DNA of 59,084 bases, from NCBI GenBank assembly GCA_025201365.1, contig JAIXMF010000042.1, positions 1 to 59,084 on the forward strand. The letters are read 5' to 3'. Below, piece after piece: positions 46,150 to 56,921 of the stretch (positions are counted from its first letter, which is position 1; each line of letters starts with the position of its first letter). The position numbers were made by a program, and so were the translations under genes. The notes beneath the pieces are model-generated. The model did no database searches. It had not been told where the DNA came from and saw only the letters and a list, made by a program, of their open reading frames with translations. Source of the DNA: Syncephalis plumigaleata. Its lineage: Eukaryota; Zoopagomycota; Zoopagomycetes; Zoopagales; Piptocephalidaceae.

Positions 46150-47157
46150 TATAAATGACAAATTGCTAAACAAAAATGAACGATAAATGAAAAAAAACCA
46201 ATAATTGATCCTTTTAGCAATTTATATTGTTTGTTAATCTTTTGCTTACTAACCAATAAGCATTGAGCTTACTTGGGATTGATTTGCCCATTATGAATCA
46301 TTCGTTACAGGAATACAAAGGTATGCTACTACTACTACTACTACTATTGCTCATTGCTTACTAATATGTATGTTTATCGTCTAACAAGTACATCATATCT
46401 TCATTAATACTAATCTACTAGGATTATTAGTCATCTATCGGAAATAACACATGATATTTATATATGAACTGACACTCTTTTTATTTGCCATTATTACTTG
46501 TTATTGTTACTATTACTTATTATAAAGTGAAAAGTGGTCATTCCTAATCATTGTTTTGGCATGTACAGGCTTTGTCCATCCAATTTGCGCAGTTAGCCAT
46601 TTGTCTTTACGAATAAATGATAGTTATCGCTATCAATAAATGATCCATTAATAATACTGAATTGTTATTATTATCATGCTGTGTCAATTGGCATTTCTAT
46701 GGTAATAATGGTGTTAACAATTGTGTAAATCTATTGATTAATAAACTGCAAACGTTAAAGGATAAATGCGCTAATTGGATGGAAAAACACTGTAATATAC
46801 CGATGGAGATCATTATCTTTGGTATGAGAAATGATCTTTTTTTTGCAAATTGAACCAGTCAAATGAAAAGATAGCTGAACAAGATCGCGTGTTAGTGGAT
46901 TTCCTTACATTGCTCCCAATGCCACCACAATAACGAATAAACCATTTACACCATAGTAGTTAATTGATAAGAGTTCTATTGCATGGAATAAACCATTGCT
47001 AAAGATGACGGATCATGTATAGGCCAAATGGATGAATGAATGTATACGAGCACACACATCGTATAATTCAATAAAGAAAAAGAGCAACAACATAGTATAC
47101 TACTAACATTGCTATTGCTATTGCTATGATTGTCCTAACAATGAACGAAGGAATGCA
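46150..47157. other. Intergenic region with one MITE
   Basis: AT-rich, holds the AAMP promoter and the TIR element at 46564-46794. Otherwise nothing recognisable. Confidence 0.6.
46564..46794. mobile_element. MITE-like TIR element, 231 bp
   Basis: Left end TACAGGCTTTGTCCATCC, right end (inward) TACAGTGTTTTTCCATCC, each followed by AATTXGCGCA (X = T or A). The interior is close to 34321-34562 and to the ends of 32521-33060. No coding capacity. Confidence 0.85.
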
Positions 47158-48951
47158 TTAAAGTCGTAAGTGTGCTCCTAGTGCGTTAACCTGACGTCTA
47201 TCCTCGTCGGAACGAGGTTGCCACGAGGTATTGAAATGAGCCATCGATGAGCTGTATTGCATATTCGATGCACCGCCACTTGGTGTACGTTCTCGGTAGT
47301 CGCGCATCGAGATCGCCTCGGAGACATCGTTATGAGCGTAGCCATGAGCGGTAGCATTGGCGGGAGCGGCATTATTGGGCGTGGTAGTCATCATAGGCAA
47401 TAGAATACGAGGTTGACCGCCGCATGGACTATTGGCATAACCAATGCTTACCGATTGCAAGTCATAGCAGGTGGGTGTGATGAGAGCCACCGGGGTTGGA
47501 GGTAGCAAGGCAACGCCCAATGATGCAGGATGGAGGGACACGGTGGCGGCGGCGGGCGATAATGGCGCGGTAGTGATGCAACCCGTGTAGGCATGGCTAG
47601 GCACGGAGGCAAGTCGTGGCTGGTGTAGGGAAACGGCAGGCGCGGCAGGCGAGTGTTCCGGTGGAGTGAGAGGTGGCGTGCTCACGCGCATCATTGAGTT
47701 CTCGTGCGGGCTACCGACCGCCATGGAGAAATGATGCCACGATGGTGCTTGTGGTGGTGGTGGCAATGGCAAGTGCCACTCCTTGGGGACCGGACTACGG
47801 GGTGGTGCCTGCTTTGGCGAGGGTACTCGTGGGCTTGACTCACGATAAACGGATGATCTACTGGATCGATATTGCATATCGTGTTGCATTTGGTGATGCT
47901 GCTGCTGCTGCTGTTGATGTTGATGATGTTGATGATGTTGATGTTGATGATGTTGAATCTCGGTCGTATGCGGGAATGAATGGGCGAGTAGCGATTTAGT
48001 ATCGTGAGATGCAGGATGAGAACGAGGGAATGTAAATTCATTAGAGCCAAACGGCGATGGTGGCTGACTTTGCTGCGATAGCGGTGCCGAAAGAGCCAGC
48101 TCTGAAGCTGATCGCATGGCTTGCATGGGTGATGCCTCGTCGGCTCCCATGTCATGGGCCATCGGGTGTAGTTCCGGATAGATCTCGCGCGGGATTTGCA
48201 CATGTTGCAAGCGTGAATCGAAGCGTGGTCGTGGCAGAACTCCGGTGGCCAGATCAGCCTCGGAGAAGTAGGAGATCAAGTGGAGACGACGTCCCGAACT
48301 AGTTTCTACAGCGATAGTACGCTTAATGAGACCGTTCTGCTTGAATAGCAATCGCTTGCTACCGTAACGAGTAGGGTTGGGGATGGCTGCCACGAGTGAG
48401 GCAGCGGTCGGTGACACGGGTGCAACAGAGCTAGTGCTGTTGCTATAGCCATGGCCACGATTGCCATAGGAATGATTACCGCTTGGGGACATCACGGCAT
48501 CAGACATGGGGTCATCGGGCGAGTCGACGTCCATGGCCTCGGTACGACGACATGAGAGTTCGCGGTAGACGAGGAACCGGCCTCGAATACGAGAGGGGGA
48601 CCAGAGACGGCCGTCGGTCCAACGGCGCACGTCCGACTCCTCCTCGTCCCACACGTAGACCGAGCCGGAACGGAGCCAGCGGCGTTCCCGTTCATTGAGG
48701 CGTCGGTGCACGCGAGGGAGTGCGCCAATACGACAACTCTCGAAGATCAAGAGTGCGTCTTGAACTGTTTCGATGTAACCGAAATAGGTCTCCATACCGC
48801 AGAATGGCATTGAGCTGTCATCATTGCCATTGACATCGGCGGTATTCTGAGACCATTCACCACGATGATTGGCGGAAGTAGTAGGAACAGTCATGGAAAC
48901 ACCGTTATTGTACGACATATTGTTGATATTGATAATGATGTTGATACCCAC
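47158..48951 (-). CDS. WOPR-family transcription regulator (Gti1/Pac2/Wor1)
   Basis: Single exon, 597 aa from the first ATG (MSYNNG at residue 12 is an alternative). The DNA-binding WOPR domain has its first half at about residues 53-132 (TYFGYIETVQDALLIFESC, WLRSGSVYVWDEEESDVRRW, RIRGRFLVYREL) and second half at about 204-242 (NGLIKRTIAV, LHLISYFSEADL). The remaining 350 residues are disordered, with a His/Gln run from CAT/CTG-type repeats, and Pro/Ser/Ala-rich stretches. Relatives (Wor1, Ryp1, Sge1) control morphological switching and effector expression. Confidence 0.93.
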   Translation of the reverse strand: MGINIIININNMSYNNGVSMTVPTTSANHRGEWSQNTADVNGNDDSSMPFCGMETYFGYIETVQDALLIFESCRIGALPRVHRRLNERERRWLRSGSVYVWDEEESDVRRWTDGRLWSPSRIRGRFLVYRELSCRRTEAMDVDSPDDPMSDAVMSPSGNHSYGNRGHGYSNSTSSVAPVSPTAASLVAAIPNPTRYGSKRLLFKQNGLIKRTIAVETSSGRRLHLISYFSEADLATGVLPRPRFDSRLQHVQIPREIYPELHPMAHDMGADEASPMQAMRSASELALSAPLSQQSQPPSPFGSNEFTFPRSHPASHDTKSLLAHSFPHTTEIQHHQHQHHQHHQHQQQQQQHHQMQHDMQYRSSRSSVYRESSPRVPSPKQAPPRSPVPKEWHLPLPPPPQAPSWHHFSMAVGSPHENSMMRVSTPPLTPPEHSPAAPAVSLHQPRLASVPSHAYTGCITTAPLSPAAATVSLHPASLGVALLPPTPVALITPTCYDLQSVSIGYANSPCGGQPRILLPMMTTTPNNAAPANATAHGYAHNDVSEAISMRDYRERTPSGGASNMQYSSSMAHFNTSWQPRSDEDRRQVNALGAHLRL

Positions 48952-50222
48952 AAATGTAGCCTATTGGTGTAACTCGAAATAAGAAATGATTGAAATAGTA
49001 GCAGTAATAACAATAATAGTAATAGTAATAATAGTAGTAATAATGTTGTTGTTGTTGTTGTTGTTGATAAAGGTAGTAGCTATAGTAGTAGTAATAAAAT
49101 GGTTATGAGCGATATATATATATATATACGAACAATTGACGTCAATTGTTAGATGTGCCTCTAAATAAATGGTATGTATATATATATATGTATATAAGTG
49201 AAAGTGAGAGTGAGTGAGTGACAGTCTATAGTCTATAAAGAGTGATTTGTATAAGCTTTTGGATCTCGATCTATTAATCTATCCGTCTATCTATTTCACT
49301 TTCAATGAGGGATAGATGCTAATGGTATAGAAAGTGAAAGTGATAGAGAAATAGAACGAGTTGGGAATGACAAAGTAGTCAAATAAATCTATCAGAAATA
49401 ATACGAAATGCCGATATAGAAACAGAGATACGACAATGGATAATGAACGCTAATGTTGCAAAGAACAAAGGAAAGGCAACTAAAAGAAAAGGTTAAGCTA
49501 AAATGGACGAGACGCAATAAAAACCAAATACTATAAAAGTAAATGAATCAAGTAGAAACACGGCAATTACAATTGTTATTATTATTATTACTATTAAAGT
49601 AATTCTATGGATGATAATAATAATAATAATAATACGACAAACGTTAATCTACAATACAACGTCTTGAATTGACCGTGATACACAATTGACTATAGAGATA
49701 TATAAACGAAGTGTAGAAAGGAAACAGAATAAGGAAAAGTGAGAAATACGAAAGACAAACGGTAAATACGAAAATACGAAATACGAAAAACAATTGAGAC
49801 TTGGTGTGTGTATGTATGTATATATGTATGTGTATATGATGTATGTAACGAAGTAAAGCGAATCGAGAGGAGAAGAAGAGGAAATCCGGTATAATCAGTC
49901 GGGAGGCGAATCAAACGGATTAGCTGCTCAAATATGAATAAACTGCTGGTGGCAACAACCATAAGGGACTTCCATGCTTATTGACTCATTAGAAACTCGG
50001 AGCTCTAATGTGTTCGACTAGGCATCCGGTACGGCGAGTGTACATGTGGACATACGATGGAAGAGGCAATTGTGAACGCAAGGTTCTACGTATGTGTGAT
50101 GGAAGAAAATCAGTAACAACAGCAACATCACCTGTCACGACGATTCCCTTGCTTGCTTGCCTGTTTGTTTGTTCTTCATCATTCGACCACACTCACATTC
50201 ACATTCGCACCCATACTTCATC

Positions 50223-50255
<33 letters not shown>

Positions 50256-51298
50256 CTGGTACTGATGCTGATGCGGATGGGGAGAAGGAAAGCCGAGTGT
50301 TGCGCGATTTGTATATTGGTCATCACATGAACCTTGAACTTTGGCCGTGCATGGTTATTGTAGATGACACGCACACGCGCACACACATACACATACACAC
50401 AATACACGCACGCGCACACGCTCTTGACTTGATTAGGCTTAGATATTTATCGTCAAGATGAATCGATACCTCATCGAATGAGTGTAACAAATGTAAGAAA
50501 TATGCAGTGATACCATTCTAACTAGCTTGTTTTTAACAATAAACAAGTAACCTGCTTTCGAGGCAACCCATATCTTGCATCTCCGCCTAACTTGTACGTG
50601 TACACGTATACCGCATACCATTTACGTATACATGCACTATTTGCCTGTGCTTCGCTCTTATTTCGAGGAACAAGGCTAGCGACGTTTGTGTATCTTCCCC
50701 AACAGGTAAGCGGCCTTGATAGGTTATTATACGTCGTTTCATGGGTCGCCATGAAGGGTACAGGGGCTTTTTTGAGCATCATGCTTCAACCTATGGATAT
50801 ATCTATAAAAAAGCATGTGGCATATCTCTTACCCATTCATTCGAACCATCAATACATGTGATATGAATCGTTTGCACATTGATGAGCACAGACGCAATAA
50901 TAGATACGCTTGGCTGTTGTTGCTGTTGTCGTTGTATACATTAATGGAATTTTACTCGCATGCCACGATGAAGCATGTGGCGTCAAGCAAAGATAGAAGG
51001 AACATACGAGTACAAGCTACACAATAAAGTTTCTTTTTCCGTCGATATGAAGCAGTCACACTGTATATTGGATGGACTTGTTGAGTTTATTATTATAACA
51101 AAAAAATCACTCATTATTACAATGGCATTCTATCGGAAGTTCATTGTTCCATTCTTACTGAGTTTGTCTTGCTTGTATGTAAACAAACAATAAATGTAAT
51201 TCAATGATTCTATTAGAAAACATTAATAGACAATATATGTATATATATGTGTGTATGTGTGTGCCATTAGCATCGTTCATCGTGTATGTATAAGCTAT
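48952..51298. other. Long WOPR upstream region
   Basis: About 2.35 kb with no recognisable gene, upstream of the WOPR gene and downstream of ALG7. It has many simple repeats (GTT run 49045-49064, AT runs 49107-49127 and 49174-49196, ATG run 50222-50255, TA/GT run 51238-51262). Such long regulatory regions are known for WOPR master regulators. A long 5' UTR or noncoding RNA is possible. Confidence 0.5.
50222..50255 (+). repeat. ATG/GAT trinucleotide microsatellite
   Basis: Perfect run of about eleven triplets; the open frame on either strand gives only poly-Asp/Met/Ile and is not evidence for a gene. Confidence 0.9.
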
Positions 51299-53166
51299 TC
51301 AAGGCTGACCATCAGCATAGAATAGATAGACAAGACGATATCGAATCCAAAAGGCTAGTAAGCTTCCAAGCAGTTGCAATGCCATTACGGTCAGACATAG
51401 TCGATCCTCGCGCATTGGTCCCAGTCGTACCAGTAGGAAGTTGAGTATGGTAAAGTTTGAACAATAGACAGGGCGGTCTGGATCCTGTCGCAACTCCTCT
51501 GATGTAAGCCAAGTTAATTTGAGGTTGGCCACACCATTCGCATTCGTTGCATCAATACCCGCGGAAATGTGCCGAGCACGCGTAACACGCGCTAGACCAA
51601 GTCGGTCGTATAGATTAACTAGCATGCGTCCACGTGTGGTCAGTGTTTTCAAGTCGGCCACGCTTGCTTCAAGTGTACCCGTGACACAATTTAGTCTAGA
51701 TTTCGATGGTCATGCATATGCCACGTTTTGTTCACGGAGTTTAGCCGGCCAATAGACGTGGGTTAGGCACAAGTTAGATTCGTGACTAAGCAAATATACG
51801 CAGACACAGACACAGGCACAAACATAAACACAGGTACAAGCACAGACATAGGCACAGGCCGAAGAATAGACGTGCGTATGATCACTTACCGAGGCATGCG
51901 ATGTCGTGGACAAGGGACAAGGTGAAATAGTTGAGGCAATGAGTAGGCAAAGTTGAACAATTGCGGAATAAAGAAGAGCAACGCTGTCTTGCTAAAATGA
52001 CCGAGAATAGACACCACGGCAAATGTCATACCCGCAAAGTAGCAGTAAGTGTCGCCGACAAACACTCGAGCAGGGAACCTTAGAGGTATACAAATGAAAT
52101 TAGTCAAGTCAAGGCTATTCCTCCATTGTATGGTAGCTTACCAGTTATGCCATAGTAGTGCCAGAGATACACCAATGAATGGAAGTAGGAAGTGTAGCGA
52201 GAATAAGTGTGCACTCACCGCAGCCGGATTATCATCGTTCAAATGAAGGAAATCATTAAATGCAATTGATATCGCAATAATAAGTGATTGTCCCACTTCA
52301 AGTCCATTAATACCGGCTAATATATTAATGGCATTGGTGCAGAAGATGGATAGCATACTCATATACAAGTAGTAAAGTGGACCTGTACATTTATCATTGA
52401 GTAGGTTGTCGCTTATAATGCAATAATCGCTAGTGTGGCTACTCACCCAGTTCAACTAGACGACCAAATAGCCAACGCATCGGTTGTGGCATCACAATGG
52501 CCGTGGCACCACCAGACTCGTAGTACACGGCGAGTAACGGAATAGAAGCAATGCATGGTAGTAGTAGTTTGTGTCGCCAGCGAATATCAAACACGTCATC
52601 GGCGAATCCTAGCAAGGCCATACTCTGTAAGGACAAGAGTGCCGACAACATATCACCAAGCTATAGATATATGGATATACGCATATAAGTATATTGATAT
52701 CGATATCACTCTTTATTACTTGCCTTGTTTTGTGAGAAGCGGAATTGTGGTCCACCACCCTCGCCTGTCTCCATCCAGCTTAGAAATGGAAATGGAATCA
52801 ATAGGAACAGTACAACTAGATAGACAGAAGCTGTCGCTAGACCTAGACTTTCCGGACTAGTGAATTGGTTAGAAACAAGATGCATAGTAATGCGCTAGTA
52901 TGTTATTGACTGATGACTTACAGCTCGCGCGATTCCTTCTTTAGTAGATCACGGCCCTTTAGATTAGCCTTTAGGAATGCACTGCCTACATAGGGTATGA
53001 GAAGGAATGTCGACACGCCAGCAACAACGGTAGCGAGTAGCATTACTAGTAGTATGTGGCTACTCTCTTTTGGTATGAATAGTTCAAATAGACCATGCTG
53101 ATGAGCCATGGATAGACCCACTATACTGCTGGTCAGCCCTATAACGGCTGCTGTTTTAGCGGACAT
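51299..53166 (-). CDS. ALG7: UDP-GlcNAc:dolichyl-phosphate GlcNAc-1-phosphate transferase
   Basis: Six exons: 53166-52922, 52856-52724, 52660-52447, 52382-52142, 52078-51890 and 51695-51299, giving 472 aa. The first enzyme of N-glycan precursor synthesis, in the ER membrane (DPAGT1). [20 protein letters not shown] holds the Asp-rich metal motif; [16 protein letters not shown] and [12 protein letters not shown] are signature motifs; RHRMPR resembles the loop HRLPR. About ten membrane segments. Intron 2 uses a GC donor (AAG|GCAAGT). Intron 5 (51889-51696) is long (194 nt) and filled with a degenerate CACAGRCA-type repeat. Confidence 0.95.
51785..51862 (+). repeat. Degenerate CACAGACA repeat in ALG7 intron 5
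   Basis: A series of CACAGACA/CACAGGCA/CATAAACA-like units inside an intron that is two to four times longer than its neighbours. Confidence 0.7.
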
Positions 53167-53519
53167 TAGCTTAATATTGGTGTGGCTGACTGATTAGAAT
53201 AAGAGAAGAACGTTGTTGGGTCAACAAGCAACGAGTGTCGTGTCGTGTCGAGTATGTTGTTGTTGTATTCACGAGTGATAAAAACGACGGGAACACACAT
53301 GTAATGAATGCGATTATGACCCGACTCCGCGCTTTCTTTTCCCTAAACATTGCCCGAATTAGGAAGATGAACGTGTTCGAATAAACACGGCTATCTATTC
53401 TTTGTTTCTTTGCTGTAATAAATGATATAACTAGTAGAACATTTTGTATTGTGTTTATTATATATAAATATCAATGCTAATAACATATGTCATTAGCCTA
53501 GTGTATGCTTCTTGTGTTA
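53167..53519. other. Gap between ALG7 start and SNRNP48 end
   Basis: ALG7 promoter and SNRNP48 3' flank; a GTC/GTT run near 53240-53265. No gene seen. Confidence 0.6.
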
Positions 53520-55287
53520 TCACTGTTTCTTCTCAATAGTAGTTGCACTCAATGCCAATTCTTGCATATACTCATTAATCAGCTCACGATGTATCTATCA
53601 GTATCGTTTAGCGTCGTATTACTATCCTAATGCTAATACACATATATCTACACACGTACCTGAGTCTGTGATCGTTTTGTAATATGTACATTCTTGGCAC
53701 GGTATGCGCGTCGTCGTCGTTTATAGTCTCGCTCTTGGCTTATCTTCTCCAGTAGTGATAGTTCTTTTTCGTGTTCTATCTCAATGTATTAACACGTATG
53801 ATTTCAACGCGTACTATGCCATACATACCTGTCATCGCCGATGTATCATCAGTCGTCGTAGTAAGTTGCAATATAGTTGTATCATGAATATCGTGTAGTT
53901 CTTTTGCTATGCCTACAGTTCTAGCATGATCATGATACATGGCATTCAGTCGACCCAATGATGGTGCACACGTACGATTGAATACCTATCATCAGTATGT
54001 TAGATACGATAGCATGATTTACACTATACGAACCGGTGAGATTGGATGTGCATAATCAATGCAAACAATATTATTACTAGTGGTATCCAGCACTTTGATG
54101 CCTTGTAGATTACTAGATGGCGAGTGAAGCTATCTCCATCTTATTAGTACAGTAATGATACTAAACGCACCAGTTTATATCGATTTACCTGATGCACAAG
54201 CTGATTCCGCTCCTTTTCTTTATCCAATAATGATAGCATAAATTGCCACAACTCATACACCATATCCGATGAATCTACGTGTAATTAGTTAGCTACTAGT
54301 GCCAATAGTTAAGTAACAACATACCATTATGGAATATAGGCAATAAATAGGTATATATCTGGATAGCATTCCAGCCATCACGATTAATCATTTGATCAAG
54401 CTGTCGAGATAGCTTTACCGCATCGCGTAATATTAGATCTTGCATTGGCATATAGAGTAGCCACCAGTTAATGAGCCAGCCTCGTATCAATCCAGATGGA
54501 ATAGCATGCCTAGGTATTCTGTACAAATAATAGAAAGGAGACACGTATTGATTAGCAGTTTTACATTGGATAATTAGCTAGTTAACTTCTTCTTCTTACG
54601 CTGGAAACTGAAGGTCTGCCGGCTGTTTACCTAATCGATTCCACGATTTATCTGGTTGTAAATACCTACAATGATGAACGTTCAATTACTACTCAAATGA
54701 TTACAACTATGCTAGTTCAGCTTACTCTAGCAGTAGTTCCATACGAGTTGTACCATCAGCAGCCACAAGTGCACCACCTATACTAGTGTTTGTTATTATC
54801 ATTTTGTAATCTATCTATCCATATATCTATTCGTATTATCATCTACCTTCACGTTGAAATGTAGTGACAGTAGGTGCTTTCTCGTAAAACCATTGCTGAC
54901 TACATGTCTACTAGTGGCAGCTATTTAGCATGTAAAAACTGACTTGACCACTACGTATATCATACTTGCCTCCAATTCTATCCTATGGCAGCCTTGTTGT
55001 TTCTGTTCACAACGCCAACAATGCTTAGCGAATACATGTCGGGGCACAAAGTGGCCCAGGTTAAACGGACAGTACAGCTTGTCAACCTAGTAGTTGTTAT
55101 AGCGTAAGGAAAACAAAAGTCAATACTACATGAATAGATAGGGTTGCATTCCTCGTCGGCGTATAATTACCCGTTGTTGATTCCTTTTCTGCATATTCTT
55201 CTCGAACACCAAGTTCAACTGCTTCCATTGTGTTTGCGCCTGTTGTGCCGCTGTCTCTAGTTGTTTTACTTGCACGTGAATATCCAT
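53520..55287 (-). CDS. SNRNP48: U11/U12 snRNP 48 kDa protein (minor spliceosome)
   Basis: Eleven exons: 55287-55171, 55086-54970, 54907-54847, 54777-54726, 54665-54600, 54518-54325, 54274-54189, 54129-54034, 53985-53829, 53775-53660 and 53594-53520, giving 378 aa. A CHHC zinc finger (YCPFNLGHFVPRHVFAKHCWRC, split here by residue 56: Cys, His, His, Cys) matches the U11-48K finger that contacts the U12-type 5' splice site. RDYKRRRRAYRAKNVHITKR near residue 330 and RELINEYMQELAL match the conserved C-terminal block of SNRNP48. The gene is fragmented into many small exons. Intron 2 has a GC donor (GAG|GCAAGT). Confidence 0.85.
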
Positions 55288-55489
55288 AGATTCGTGTTGT
55301 TGTTGGTGGTGGTGATGGTATAAGGTGAACGAGTAAGTGGATTCCTTTCCGCTGCCTTTTCCCCTTTCTATCACGAGAAAAGATTTTTTTCCTTTTATAA
55401 AGCAACGTTTAAAAAACACGCTCGATGGCGTATAGCATCGGGCGATTTTCTATCTGTTGTTGTTGTTGCTGTTGTTGCTTTTTCTGGCC

Positions 55490-56921
55490 ATGACTGATCA
55501 GCGAGGCCCGCGTCATCGGCGAACAGTTTCCTGGTTCCTTCCCTTGCCGGCCACGCGAACGAGCGGTCGTTTTGTTCCGTTGACGGGAGTACTCATCGCT
55601 GTAGCCGCCTACTGGTGCATATCGCTTCTGTCCACACTTATCAACAAATGGCTACTAAGTACTAGTGAATTCAAGTTTCCCTTTCCACATACTATCACTT
55701 GGTGTCAGCTTGTATTTGCTATTATTTGGCTTAATGGCCTACGACGATCTCAGCTATGGTGAGTTAGGTGAACGTTCACGCTAGATTAGATGAGACGATT
55801 CATCTCAACTCGATATTAACATCAGTTGTTCCTATGTTGTTTTTATACTACTACTACTACTATTACTACTAGGCCTAGTTCCACATTACACTGGAATCAT
55901 ACATCTATTAGTATGCGACGTTTACTGCCGCTGGCACTTGTTTACACGATAATGCTTACCGCTAATAATATGTCATTGCAATATCTATGTGTTGCATCCT
56001 ATCAGGTAAATCACATCCGACTAGTAATAAGCTAATACTGATCTATCCCATCTATTAATATATATATATGTACACGCTTGTAGTTGGTTAAATGTTTAAG
56101 CATTGGATTCACCCCTATGTTAATGTATTTCATATTGAGCAAACGACCATCTCTATTAGCAATGGCCGCTACTTTACTTACAATACTTGGTGGTGCAATT
56201 GTATGGATGCCTGATGCGATATTTACCGGCGTTGGTGTGATCTACGGACTAGTAGCAAGTAGCAGCATTGCACTCTATCGATTGTATGCAAGAAAGTTAC
56301 TATTCCGAATGGAGTATCCAGTCATGTACGTAATAATGGTCAATCTATAATATAAATAAGAATAGGATTAATAACTAATCTATACGACATTTATAGTTTT
56401 ATCTATTATCGATGTACTGCACTAGCCGTTGTTATTATTGGCATCGTTGTAGTCATGTCGGGTGAATTACACGGCGTGGTTAACGCTTACTTCCTGAGTT
56501 CCCCTCGATTCTGGATGATCACGGGTATACAAGCGACTACCGGGCTGGCCACTGCACTTTCCTTACTCTTTGTGATTCAAATGGCGAATCCAGTTACTAG
56601 TGCTGCAGCAACTATTATTAAAGTAAAGTGTTACTATAATGACAACAGCAATGATAAGTACACATTGCTCATATACGCTACTAACTTGTAACATTCTTAT
56701 TTAGCTATTTATGCAAAATATTCTAGCTGCTTTGTTATTCGGTAATCCAATTGGATGGCAGGTAAATATTGTCAAGTTTAACTAAATGACACCACTTATT
56801 AATCATTATATCATACATTATTCACTACAATATCTAGCAATATACCGGTTTCCTTATGGTAGTAGGTGGATTTATGTTAAGTCTTAATGATCAAGAACAA
56901 GCTCGACCGAAACCTCGTTGA
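55490..56921 (+). CDS. Nucleotide-sugar/triose-phosphate transporter family (TPT/SLC35)
   Basis: Six exons: 55490-55758, 55873-56005, 56084-56325, 56397-56622, 56705-56761 and 56838-56921, giving 336 aa. About ten membrane segments. STLINKWLLSTSEFKFPFPH is the TPT signature start; NNMSLQYLCVASYQLVKCL and FGNPIGWQQYTGFLMVVGGF fit SLC35C/SLC35E-type carriers. Substrate cannot be told. ATG 55490 was chosen because the frame upstream has no ATG. Its stop codon directly touches the stop codon of the gene on the other strand. Confidence 0.8.

Noticed and set aside
49690-50461. Several 70-100 codon frames upstream of the WOPR gene
   Set aside because: They consist of microsatellite translation (poly-Asp, poly-Thr-His, Ser/Phe runs).
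17161-54970. U12-type introns in this window
   Set aside because: All donors I placed are GTRNGT-like or GC; none has the RTATCCTT consensus, in spite of the U11-48K gene.
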